DNA of 64,000 nt from assembly GCA_023014365.1 (NCBI GenBank), contig JAEBUN010000035.1:62001-126000 (forward strand). Reading direction: 5' to 3'. A model generated the notes under the pieces. It saw only the letters and a list, made by a program, of their open reading frames with translations. It was not told the origin of the DNA and did no database searches. Both the position numbers and the translations under genes were made by a program. Shown here piece after piece: positions 53,774 through 64,000 of this stretch; positions within the stretch are counted from its first letter, which is position 1, and each line of letters begins with the position of its first letter. The stretch is from Lepiota brunneoincarnata (Eukaryota > Basidiomycota > Agaricomycetes > Agaricales > Agaricaceae).

Positions 53774-55718
53774 TTACCATCTAGAGGCAACCATGTATTT
53801 GGACGGGATGCATATCAAACAAATGGTACAGACAAAAAGACCGCTCCCAGCCAGATAAAGCACCGAGTTACTGCCATTCGTCCGGGCGAAGAGTTGTGCG
53901 CCGATGAGAGGACCAGCAATGCCGAGCAGATTGCCAAAGAAAGAAGCAAGACCCGTTGCAGTCCCTCTCACTGCCGCGGGAAATGCTTCGGGTGTCCATC
54001 CAAACAGCTGCTTCCAATATGAGACCCGATGCGGGATCCAGGGTGTGTACGGCAAATACTTACCACTGCATTGAAAAGACTCTGGAAGAAATACTCCATC
54101 GCATTAAAGCCAACATGACTTGCTTCTGTGTTTACGATACTATAGAGAAACAGCGATATTCCCATCAACATAGAAGAAAGCACTAGCGTCCATTTTCTGC
54201 CAAGCACAGGGATCTGAACCATGAGAATTGCCAGGATGACGGCTGCAATTCCGGGGCAGTTTACGATGAAGTAGTCTCTGTATGTTTGCTTCAAAGTCCT
54301 GTGAATTTCTCCATTCTTGCGCTGTAGGATTGTTGGCAAGAAAGCGCCGGCGATTCCAAATCCTGGCCATCCAATAATAACGCGTGAGCACAGATTTCGA
54401 AGAGAGGACAGCGTTTCTATACCCCAATAATCAAACATCCACGTCACCCACACCAAAATTGTAACCCGGATGGCTCTCCTATTTGCGAACAAAAGTTTGT
54501 GTCGAGCGACTTCCGCATAAAGCCTCTCGCGCCAAGTTTGTTTTGGGGGCTGATCGGATGGTGCTTGGTTGGCCATTCCGCGCAAAGACTCCAGAGTCAA
54601 GTCACACGAACGTTTGTTAAAGGCAGCGATCTTCCTGACAACATCGACTGCTCCCTCATCGTTGCCTTTTGTTAAAAGAAACTTTGGTGACTCGTGGAAA
54701 GGGAAGATAAAGAATCGGAGCACAAATACACCGAGCGTGATGGCGCCCAGCGTGAAGAACATATATCGCCAGCCCATATTATTCCCTCTTGTACAGCATG
54801 GCGCACCTGGGGGCACTAGATGGCACGCTTTCAAGTCAGTCTCGCAGGAGAAATTGGGTATGAAGCCATAAGCGGTGAGACTACAGCCCACAACACCAGT
54901 AGGTTGGAAAAGAGATAGTGCAGAGAGTAAATAGAACCGGTCCTGATGGCGTGGTTAGTTTTGCATGGACTACAACAAATCAGTTCACCTCTGGTAAATA
55001 TTCCACCGTAACTTCGAAAAAGTCATCGTTAGGGACGAAAAAGATGGCGTGAACCCCCCAGCGAACTCACTCGTCGTGTCAATAGGGATATTACCCCCCA
55101 CGCCGAAACCAGTGAATGCCACGAAGACAAGAATGCTTGGGTAAGAGGATAGAGCTCCAAGGCATATGCCAAATACCCCAGCGACTAGGGAAGTACCAAG
55201 AAAGGCCAAGCGCCGCCCTATACTGAACACGTTGGAGTCATCAAAGCGAGTCCCAAACCTGATCTTCAACGCACCCATGACGTCAACTAGTGCGCCCCAG
55301 ACAGCTGCGCCGGCGGTCACACCGGCAGTAAATGATGAGAATAAATTGCCATATTCTTTGTCAGAGAATCCAAGTTCTCGTTGCATATTGGGTGCAGCCA
55401 GGCCAAATGTCACGGCCCACATAACGTCGAGAAAATACCCGAGGCCACAAATCCCCCAGATAAGCCTATCGGTCATCAATTGAACATTACAGTCGCTACG
55501 AACTGACAAACTCACCACTGGTATCTGCCCATCCCGTGTCGATTCAACTCTTTATCGATGATCATAGCCTTGGTCTCTAATTGTGTGGGAACACGCCCTC
55601 CTTCATAATCAAACGATTGATGAGGACCATCACTTGGCTTCGAGTCTTTTGCAGCTGGGTCTTCCTTTTCGTCGTGAGACATTAATGTGACGAGTTTGTG
55701 TACTGAGCTAAGCTTCAT
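53774..55718 (-). CDS. MFS transporter (MFS2), sugar/SV2-like family
   Basis: The cytoplasmic N-terminus (MSHDEKEDPAAKDSKPSDGP; start 55718 or the in-frame 55682) is hydrophilic. Helix 1 is WGICGLGYFLDVMWAVTFGL. SSFTAGVTAGAAVWGALVDV and IGRRLAFLGTSLVAGVFGI carry the conserved GRR signature. GFGVGGNIPIDTT leads into the exon with the FxEYLP-type segment. A lumenal Cys-rich loop (ETDLKACHLVPPGAPCC) and MGWRYMFFTLGAITL follow, then FPFHESPKFLLTKGND, the PESPR-like motif after helix 6. The second half ends SGLFVCTICLICIPSKYMVA at 53774. About 560-600 aa, expected in the plasma or vacuolar membrane. Substrate not determinable. Confidence 0.82.
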
Positions 55719-58612
55719 ATAAGATCTGCATTATTCGGCAAAGAATAGCTACCTGTGTCTCTGATACCAGGGCAGTAGTTTTGCGGTGGTGGGGCCGGGG
55801 GGGGGGGGGGATAAAACCCACCTAGCGCCTAAGCTTGCACCATACGCTGCTTCTATTCCCATCATCACGAGTTCCGGGCAGCAATTGAAAGCTTGACAGG
55901 GAGCCTGGCGCCACTGTCCTTTCTAAGCACCAGGGGCGTTTTCACTCATTTGAATGGCCTGATATTGCACAGACTAGTTTCCTGGATCTGGACAGTGACC
56001 TGGATCGCCAAAGGTTGTTAGCTGAATCTTAACCTGCAACCATCCTGTGGTGGTCCAGTGTTGTGCAACGGTACCTGGAACATTATCATCACAGATCATC
56101 ACGATCGTAGTATTCACGTATGGCCGAGAAACTAGGCAGAAAGCAGAGCACCTGGAGAGGCTCGCCAGCCTCTATAAATTGATTCTTGTGCGAGGAAGAC
56201 ACATGACATGGTCACGGCATATTCATTGATCGTACCCGATAACCGGATGGTACACACTTAGCACCGTTTGGACCCGATTGGGCTTCCTCAAGCCCTTTCC
56301 CCTCGTCTAATTAGTAGTGATTCCCTAACTCAGGCGGATCAACATCGCGCCTCGTGACTGGTCGGGGAGTACAAAGGAGCAAACACTGAGCCACAATTCC
56401 TATTCCATCCATAGCGATCACGAGCACCAGTGCCCTGAGGTATGTAATGATATGTTCACAAGTAGTTGTAGATACAGGCAATGGTCTGCATTTCGTCAAA
56501 AACCTGAATATTTGTATGATGCCAACACCTGTGACCGGGATCCTGGAACCCCGTGACCGACAAGCCTGTCTTTTGCAACTGGCGGGCCCCGGAATTCCGG
56601 AGGTTAAAGGATAAGTTGGGGGGAGACTTGGCAACAACGGCAGCTTGCGTCGCCTTTATGACCTGAGCCATTGCTCAGTACCGAGTGAATTGGCAGGGGT
56701 GCGGACGCAAGTGCGGCAGTGTACATCTGTCACTTCAGGCGTCGACCCAGTGGAAAAGTAGGACCAAGTAAATTAATGGATCGCCGGGGAAACTGCTGAA
56801 TACTAGCAGCAGGGATCAGAGGGAAAAGAAAGTAAAGGGGCTTGGGGAGACTGCCAAAAACTATGTTATTCAGGAATTCCCTTGAACCTCTGTCAAACAT
56901 GTGCAGCTTACACCTCCAGAGACGCCTGGGACCATGTTTGATTGGATACTTGCTGAGCTTCACAGATTGATTTGGGAAAGTCTCTCAAGATTCACACTCC
57001 ATTATTCTGGAGCTGTAGTCCAGTAATGCAATCTGAGGCTGATCATGTCCCCCATCTATCCAGACCATCCCGCAGTATGAGCGGTTTGACCTTGCATATG
57101 AACTTGGTATGATATGGGACAATGAGAAGATGCAAGACCAATATGGGTTAAGCATTGGAACATCAATGCAAGGGAAAATTGAGGCTGGGAAAGAGGAACA
57201 GTAAGAGATAGAGAATAACTTAGAGAGGTGAGGGAAGAAAGATCAAGAGAATCATCCTCCAAGACAATCGTAAGGGCAAGGTGTGATTGACGAAATGACC
57301 ACGTGCTTGTCGTCTCGACCTCTTGAGAGTAGGTACAAGTACAACTCCAGTTGAGTGAGAGACTGTAGGGAAACTTGAGAGAGCGAGTGAAGGAGAGAGA
57401 GTGTGTGTGTTCGTGTGTGTAGGTGGGTTTACAGGTTACACTGTGGCCTGGGGTCTTATGGCAGCGAAGACATCCTCGTCGTTAGGAGCAAGGGGTATCT
57501 AAGTACAAATGGGCTACTTGAATACCTAAATGAAAATATGATGCAGGGACGGATTCTGCGCGCAGGCGAGTTTCCTCCCTCACAGGGGAGAGAGCGAAAC
57601 AAGGTTAGACTACAGGGTAAAAGAAACACATCCCAGCCATTACGTACCCACCCCACCGAGCCTGCCCCACAGAGCTCCACCAACAAAATCAACTTGAAGA
57701 AGGTCCTTGATAATCCCTAGAGCAGAGACTCAAAGATACATACCGCCGGATGGATTGTCGCCCGATCAGCCACCATGCTTGAGACGGATAGACATACAGT
57801 GATCGTAAGCATGGGATAACTAGGCATCAAACAGTAGGTATTACTCAGAATGAGGGCTAATACAATTGACTTGGGGCGGCTCGGGGCAAAAGACCACAAA
57901 TTACAACTTTCCCACGCACAAGGACCCTGATTATGGCATTCCTGGTCACCTTGCTTGTAAGTAGTGTAACGTTTCGTAGCCTCATGGCCTGGTTGGAGCA
58001 ATCGCAAGACAAAAGAAAACCTGAAATCGGCCGACTTTGGATGCGACCTAGATAGAAGTTATCGGATGCGAGTGTGTTGGTGCCACGTGCACTAAAGTGG
58101 GCTCTTCGAGAGTAAACAATTGACTCGCTGCGGGTAAATACGAAGCAAGAGAATGAAGACTACCAACTAGGAAACACGGTCACGAGATGAACATGGTCAT
58201 AAAGCAAACGTCCCTGGGGCCACAGCGGGTCCAAGCGAGTACGCGTGAACGATTTCTCCTCGTTTAAGCATGCTCTGAATATTCATTCGCATCAGAACCC
58301 AAGCCTTGATTCTGCTCGGTACGCTGATTGGATGCCGGGCCGGAGATCAGCGTCGGAATCACAAGCATCCACCAATCTCATTCTGATTTTTCTCGGCACC
58401 CAGGGACAATCCAAGGGTCCCACGAAAGCCGCGCAAGGTAGCGCGTCCGAAATGCACACCAGGTTCTCCGGCGGTTGACGATTCTAGAATTCTATTGTGT
58501 GCGACATGTGATCGTTGGCTTTTCCTCTTACGATAAGATAAGTTGGAGCCAGGATATTATGCTACGCGGCCTCGAATCTTGACCTTTACCCCCCCCCCTC
58601 CCCCAACTCAAC
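55719..58612. other. Long intergenic region, no gene identified
   Basis: No family was recognised on either strand over 2.9 kb. A run of 14 G lies at 55797-55810. A purine-rich stretch runs 57178-57410 and ends in a TG-type microsatellite (57399-57420). Open frames such as 57403-57720 (+) look like composition artefacts. A pyrimidine-rich tract (58587-58605) directly precedes the FMO2 start, as often seen in fungal core promoters. The gap may mark a cluster boundary before FMO2. Confidence 0.45.
55797..55810. repeat. Homopolymer run of 14 G
   Basis: Uninterrupted G14 upstream of MFS2. The length is likely variable or prone to sequencing error. Confidence 0.85.
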
Positions 58613-61220
58613 ATGCCGGTGAACCACGCACACGTAGATTCGCCCGTACAAGACGCTTTCCTACCAACGTTGGCCAAGCTGGGCTCGGAGGTGCCGACCA
58701 ACCTTTCGTCCGAGCAGCTAACACATATCGCGTCGGAGTGGATTCGCACCTTTGAAGATGCCTGCAAATCGGACCCTTGCACGATAGTAGACTCTTGCTT
58801 CTTGCCAGACCGTCCAGATCACCCTCCTTACTGGCGCGACCTGCTGGCATTGACTTGGGATATCCGTACATTCCGAGGAGGAAAGGTTATCTCCGAGTTT
58901 CTTTTCGACCGGAAATCGTTCGTTACCCAGATGTCCAACTTTACGCTTATCCCTGGATCCGCCCAGTTGCAGCGGCCTTACCCAGACATTGCCTGGATTC
59001 AGGCGGTTTTCACATTCTCTATTACCCACGCAGAATGTATGGGGGTTGTTCGCCTGGTGCCACTGCCTGATCAATCCTGGAAAGCGCACACAATCTTGAC
59101 AAACATGCAGGTATGTATGAACCTCGTTCCCCCTCATGCAATTGACTGACTGTTCTACCAGGACCTCAAAAACTATCCAGAGATGATAGGTCCCCGCCGC
59201 GATCAACGTACCACCCACGGTCATTGGAAAAATAAACGGGAAAAGGAGCTTCGCTTTGATGACGTTGTTCCCCATGTAATAATTATTGGAGCAGGCCACA
59301 GGTCCGTAGCAGAAAAAAAAACCCATCGAAGCTCATATGAATTGTTGAACAAATCGCGCAGCGGACTATGTATGGCTGCGCACCTGAAATATCTAGGCAT
59401 CCCGACTCTAGTTGTCGAGAAAAATCCCAGAATTGGCGATAATTGGAGGAACCGCTACGACACGCTATGTTTGCACGACTCCGTTTGTACGTGTGATCTG
59501 ATCAATCATGGTTGCCAACAGCGATTTATTATTTTAATGACAGGGATGAACCATTTACCATATCTTCCGTGAGCGCCTTCTCGACAACACATCCGAATAA
59601 GGTTCTCAATATACGTTGTTAGTTTCCCATTAACATGGCCCGTCTTCCCTCCGTCTGCGAAGCTTGGCGACTGGCTCGAGTCGTATGCTCAAACCCTTGA
59701 GCTCGATGTTTGGACGTCCAGCACTGTTCTATCAGCTCGCCCAATAGAAAACTCAGGCCCCGCGTCACAGACGGCCTGGGATGTAGTTGTGGAGCGCCCC
59801 GATGGCGTTGTACGCACATTCCACAATGTTCCACATCTAATCATGGCGACTGGTGTAGGGTGGCGGGAATTGGAAATCCCCAACGTACCCGGGCATGGTC
59901 GGTAATCTCGTTTGTTTTATGAACCGTTTCTCATTTGCATGCAAAAAAGGACACCTTTAGCGGCAAGATCATGCACTCTACCCAATATAAAGACGCATCT
60001 GAACACAAATCCAAAAAGGTGTTCATCATCGGAAGCGCCACCTCAGGCACACGACATTGCAGCTGATCACTGCAGCTATGGAATAGGTAATTCACCCCGA
60101 CTCATCCTCAACCACTAGTACTCTATATAACACAATTAGATGTGACCATGTTCCAGCGCAGTCCGATCTACATTATGTCGCCTCAAGCAAAGACGGCGAT
60201 GACTGCAGGCATCTATGAAGAGAATGGCCCTCCTCTAGAAATTGCCGACTGTCTAAACGCTTCCTTCTCCAACGCATTCCTGGGTGATGGGTTCGGTGAA
60301 CGCATGGCAACCTCGCTTGCGGAAATGGATAAGTTCGACCGTCCCTTCAAACTTTACAAGTGAGAGGCACTCAAAAGTATCATCAGGGATATTCTTGAAG
60401 GGCTCGATAGAGTGGGCTTCAAACATTATCAGGGGATTAAAAACACGGGAATTATTCATCTCGCCTGGGAGCGGTAGGTTATCGCTACCTTTGTCCACAA
60501 CGCCCAGAGTTTTTTTGACGAGTAATATAGTGTCGGCGGCTTCTATATTGGTGCACTCAACTTTGCCCGCAGACCGACTCTTGACACTGACGATACCTTT
60601 TCTTTCTCTTCCCCCCTACCCAGATACCGGTGCTTGTCGAGATGTCATAGAGGGTCGTATTAAAATCAAGAACGGCACAACCATTTCCAAGTTTACGGAG
60701 CGCGGCCTCCTGTTCGAAGATGGCTCGGAGGCCCAGGCAGACGTGATTATCTTTGCAACTGGGTACGTAGACAGTAACCAAATTCGAGTTGTTTTCCTGG
60801 ACCAACTTTCTTTTTTGGCCTTCCACAGCGTAGGGGATTCGCGGGATACCGTTCGCGCTATTTGTGGTGATGATGTTGCTTCCCGATGCACGCGCATCTG
60901 GGGCCTCGACGCAGAGGGTGAACTTAATGGATGTTGGAAAGAATTTGGCGTACCTCATCTGTGGTATATATCCGGTCAGTTCAATTTAACTTTCCGAGGA
61001 TTCAAGACACTGCTTGCTTATCAGTTAATACAGGAGGGTTTATGCAATGTCGATTCCACACGAAGCATGTTGCACTTCGTGAGTTTCCCAAGTCATTTTG
61101 CGTATATGATCATGCCTCAAGCTAACTGGTGCCCATCCCTCCTAAGAAATCAAAGCTATGCAGGCAGGGATACACGGACCCCGTTACGCCGTCAAAGTCA
61201 ATGAGCGTCTCCCTAATTGA
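58613..61220 (+). CDS. FAD-dependent monooxygenase, Baeyer-Villiger-like (FMO2)
   Basis: Starts MPVNHAHVDSPVQDAFLPTL. An NTF2-like domain comes first (LTHIASEWIRTFEDACKSDP; YWRDLLALTWDIRTFRGGK). The FAD motif IIGAGHSG is formed across the intron ending near 59360, followed by PTLVVEKNPRIGDNWRNRYD. The fingerprint FSGKIMHSTQY (FxGxxxHxxxY) and the second nucleotide site IIGSATSGHDIAA are present. An apparent stop at 60361 lies inside a 57-nt intron that joins EMDK to DILEGLDRVGF. The rest includes DVIEGRIKIKNGTTISKF, DVIIFATG, IWGLDAEGELNGCWKEFG and the terminal exon QIKAMQAGIHGPRYA with a stop at 61218-61220. It likely oxygenates a small-molecule substrate using NADPH and FAD. A different subgroup from FMO1. 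Convergent with SDR3. Confidence 0.83.
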
Positions 61221-61325
61221 TGTTCTTAACTCGTGCCATTGTATTTGAATGTCATACAAATCAACTGCTAAATACCTCCCCCTACTTGATTCACGATACT
61301 CTGAGATGTTGGCAAAAAATTATAA

Positions 61326-62314
61326 TTACTCCGGCTTTGCAGCCACAATGGTCCTCTTGCCATCAAAATTCCGCAGCTGACCACCATCCTCCTCCATCGT
61401 CATTCGGCTTACAAAAGAAATACAATGACCGACAGACTCTGCAGCTGTCATGGGCGCGATACCAAAATCGTCCATATCCGTCTGAGCGCCTCCCGGAGAA
61501 AGGGACACAAAGATCAAACCACGATCTTTGAACCTGAATGATGATGATGATGATGATGAGAGGTAGAGAGATAAATATGGTATCCGTAAGACAAAAGAAA
61601 ACAACTGACTCGAGATGAAAATTGAGAGTCGCTGTTGCAAGGGCCGCCTTGCTAGCAGAATAACTCGCCAATTGAGCGCCAAGCTCTCCATGCAACGCTC
61701 GATCGGCTCCCAACGAAGAGAGATTAACGACCTTTTTCTCATTACCAGCCAGCAACTGCGGAATGAGAGCGTTGGTGAAGAAGACTGGACCAAAGAGGTT
61801 AACTCTGATCGTCTCATCCCACTCTGCGAGCGTCGATTTAGAGGGACCATCCACGAAACTTCTACCAGCACCAATCATGACAGCGGCATTGTTAACTAGA
61901 ATATCGACGCGTCCTCCGCTGAGTTTGTTAATGGTCTTTGAAACTTCCTGTTGTAGCATTCGCGAGAGTTTAAAAAACACTCAAAACGAACGTAGCGGTA
62001 TTTCAAAACTCACATCAAAAGTCTCTGCACGACCCATATCAGCTTCGACAATCGCAACACCGCCGCCACTGGCGATACCGAGTAGTCTACCTCCAGCCGG
62101 CTTCAAGGACCGTACAACGGCGATTACAAAGGTATTCCCTGAATCCCTGTACTGGCGAACCCATTCGAGCTGGGGAAGAAGGCCATAAACTCGTCAGTTC
62201 CTTCGCCCTTTCAAAGAGGGCAGTTTAACTCATTAACCACCAACCACCCCTCACCCCGAGACCTCTAGATGCACCTGTAACAACTACCACACGTTGGCCC
62301 TTTGTAGCAGGCAT
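61326..62314 (-). CDS. Short-chain dehydrogenase/reductase (SDR3)
   Basis: Starts MPATKGQRVVVVTGASRGLG at 62314, with the cofactor motif TGASRGLG. An exon with RRLLGIAS-type sequence and VAIVEADMGRAETFD follows. VDILVNNAAVMIGAGRSF (NNAA motif), VNLSSLGADRAL (catalytic Ser) and YSASKAALA (Tyr-x-x-x-Lys) near 61650 come next. An intron with a GAT/ATG trinucleotide repeat (61538-61559) precedes FKDRGLIFVSLSPGGAQTDM and a stop at 61326. It has the C-factor-like fold of simple SDRs and differs from SDR1/SDR2, so it was probably acquired separately. About 270 aa, cytosolic. Confidence 0.82.
61538..61559 (+). repeat. ATG/GAT trinucleotide microsatellite in an SDR3 intron
   Basis: Seven tandem ATG units lie between two coding blocks of SDR3, consistent with an intron location. 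Confidence 0.8.
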
Positions 62315-62871
62315 ATGTCAAGACTCAAAACTGGAGTGCGCACAGGGAGAGAGAGAGAGCAGATAACCTACGATCTTTGACCAGTGTGGCAGCGGACACG
62401 CGAAGCCACCCCTCTTCTCTTTCGAATTTCAGCTACTTTGGGTACATTCTTTCCATTCGGTAAAACGGTACTATGGCTGGCCAAGTTGGTTACTCGCTGA
62501 GTTTGAAAATTTGGAGGTCCTATTATTGCACATGGACTGGTCCATGGGACGAGCTATCCATCTGTGTGACTCCCTACTGACTTTATGTTTGTTTCTCTAT
62601 GTTTTTCTTTCCTCTCGCCCACAATAGTAAACAACCACTCCTAGTAAATAAAAGGGCCCTCGAGGCCCACTCGTTCCTTTCCTTTGTTGTCAACGCGGGT
62701 CCATACTCTCAGACTCAACAAAGGCTTAGATCTTGCTGATACCTCCCATGGTCCAAGTCATAATATCCCCCAGGGAGCCAAATTAATTATCTTCGGCCTG
62801 ACAAGCATTGAATTACTAATTACAAGAAACAAGTATCGAATTAACCCAAGCATCATTACACACACACTCAT
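62315..62871. other. Intergenic between SDR3 and the SLC45-type transporter
   Basis: No coding family seen. It contains the SDR3 upstream region, including a GA-rich tract at about 62345-62362, and the transporter 3' flank. Confidence 0.45.
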
Positions 62872-64000
62872 TCATTTCCGGAGCTGTCTTACAAGCCCAC
62901 CACATAATACAGCCGCTATCGCAGCAAATATACCCCCTAGCCTATACATCAAGTCAGCTCAAAAGTTCTTCCCAATAACAAGAACAACATACACAAAAAT
63001 GATAACAACAGAATTCGGACCCAATTGAGTAGTAGTAGTAGTAGTAGCCATGCCCTTGGTACTCTCCACCGGATCGAAAATTGCAAAAATGACAGAGGAG
63101 AGCGCCGCAAACACAAACTGCGGCACGACAACAAAGATATTATGAATCCCCTACACAGCTCACGATCAGTTAAGAAAAGGGTGAGGGGGGGGAGATAGAA
63201 TGTGGCCCACTAGGATAGCCCCGGCCCTCTCCTCCAATGGCGTGGGAGGTAATCGTGTTGTTCCTGGTTCCTGCTGCTGCCCCCCTTCATTGCATCCGTC
63301 AGTGGCAATCTCCTCCTCATCTTCGCTTCCGAGGAGCGGACTATGTTCTCCGGATGGTTCGTTATCAAGGGGCGATGGCGGGTCGTACTCGTCTCCGAAG
63401 GCAGAAGAAGAAGATGAAAGTATGGCTTCATTTAGCTGTTGACTATCCGAGATCGGCGTCGGTGCAAGGAGAGGATTGATGTGGAGACTGCATCTGCATC
63501 GGCTTACCAGGGAGTAAGGCGCCCAGGAAGCAAGGGCCGATGGAAGACCGAGAATGGCGATCAAGGCTGTTGCTCCTGAGACGCCCTTGGCAAACCTAAC
63601 AACAGACGATCAGCCAGTGGAATTTTAATAAAACCGAATATAGTATACGTACAATGTCCCAAACATGGCCAACGCAAAGACAGCAAGGCTAATGCACCAC
63701 AGCATTTCCAACCTGATCTTGAGAAACTTGGAACCTCTTCGGATACGGGTGGAGAAATTGGAGGACGACGACGAAACGACGAAGGGTAGCAACCAGTTAC
63801 ACATCAGCGCGATCACGGCCATGATCAGCCGGGCTCTGGCGCCGAGTCGAGTGCCTTCTGCTACGTCCTCGGCAGAGTTCGACCCCTTGATGGACAAGTA
63901 TATATCTGTCATATACACGGGAGTGTAGAATGAAACTGGGAACCAGGCGAGCCAAGCGCTAGTAAACCAAAACGCAATGAGCTGCAATAACGGAATATTA
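62872..64000 (-). CDS. Sucrose/SLC45-type MFS transporter, 3' part (5' end outside window)
   Basis: The frame enters at the right edge with FWFTSAWLAWFPVSFYTPVY and AEGTRLGARARLIMAVIALM, as in fungal sucrose/glycoside-pentoside-hexuronide-like symporters. Later exons contain GVSGATALIAILGLPSALASWAPYSL and a long acidic Ser/Pro-rich loop (~63480-63280, NEPSGEHSPLLGSEDEEEIA). GIHNIFVVVPQFVFAALSSV and a short Thr run encoded by AGT repeats (63028-63047) come next. The last intron starts at GTATGTTG, and the final exon reads GGIFAAIAAVLCGGLVRQL with a stop at 62872. Probably a sugar importer unrelated to the biosynthetic cluster. Confidence 0.78.

Noticed and set aside
57403..57720. Plus-strand open frame of 105 codons
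   Set aside because: It lies in TG- and purine-rich sequence with no family resemblance and no splice context; likely compositional.
60340..60400. Nonsense codon in FMO2 at 60361
   Set aside because: It lies in a 57-nt intron (from GTTCGACC to ...ATCATCAG) whose removal joins EMDK to DILEGLDRVGF, matching the family.
1..64000. Trichothecene cluster
   Set aside because: The terpene synthase is TRI5-like and an acyltransferase is present, but TRI5-like synthases are widespread in mushrooms with varied products and no further specific match could be shown.
1..64000. CRISPR arrays, rRNA and tRNA genes
   Set aside because: No regularly spaced direct repeats and no T-arm or anticodon-arm patterns were seen by eye. 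A tRNAscan-SE run would be the decisive test for tRNAs.

Overview
The window is nuclear DNA of a filamentous fungus, most likely a mushroom-forming basidiomycete (Agaricomycetes). Most host genes are broken by many 45-60 nt GT-AG introns. The P450, FAD-monooxygenase and terpene-synthase types are those typical of mushrooms, and a KDZ-superfamily transposon of the mushroom type is present. There are no bacterial-style operons. Gene models below were built by hand from splice signals and family motifs, so internal exon borders are approximate unless coordinates are given.

Layout: (1) 1-699 is the 3' end of an alpha/beta hydrolase gene. (2) About 1263-18490 is one very large, decayed DNA transposon with ~250 nt terminal inverted repeats. 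It holds a broken KDZ transposase (9680-14155), at least four companion genes of unknown function, a 1606 bp Tc1/mariner element (4347-5952), and three solo LTRs (11557-12257, 14215-14927, 17209-17918), each with its own perfect 5 bp target-site duplication. (3) 18669-~62300 is a dense set of oxidative and tailoring genes that reads as a sesquiterpenoid-type biosynthetic cluster. It contains a trichodiene-synthase-like terpene synthase (40474-41821, 348 aa model), five full-length P450 genes plus one P450 fragment, three short-chain dehydrogenases, two aldo-keto reductases, two FAD monooxygenases of the Baeyer-Villiger-like type, an HxxxD acyltransferase, a capsular-type glycosyltransferase and two MFS transporters. 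(4) 62872-64000 is the 3' part of a sucrose/SLC45-type transporter running off the window.

How the parts could work together (inference): the terpene synthase would make a sesquiterpene skeleton. The P450s would oxidise it, the SDR and AKR enzymes would interconvert alcohols and carbonyls, and the FAD monooxygenases could insert oxygen. The acyltransferase and glycosyltransferase could decorate the product, and the MFS proteins could export it. Product and cluster limits cannot be read from sequence.

Most notable observations: a 3-nt micro-exon in the haem loop of two P450 paralogues that lie 26 kb apart in opposite orientation; an aldo-keto reductase whose last exon runs without a stop into an FAD monooxygenase (with a possible frameshift upstream); an in-frame TAG near the start of the acyltransferase; and the well-preserved nested structure of the giant KDZ element, whose right end lies about 180 bp from the first P450 gene.
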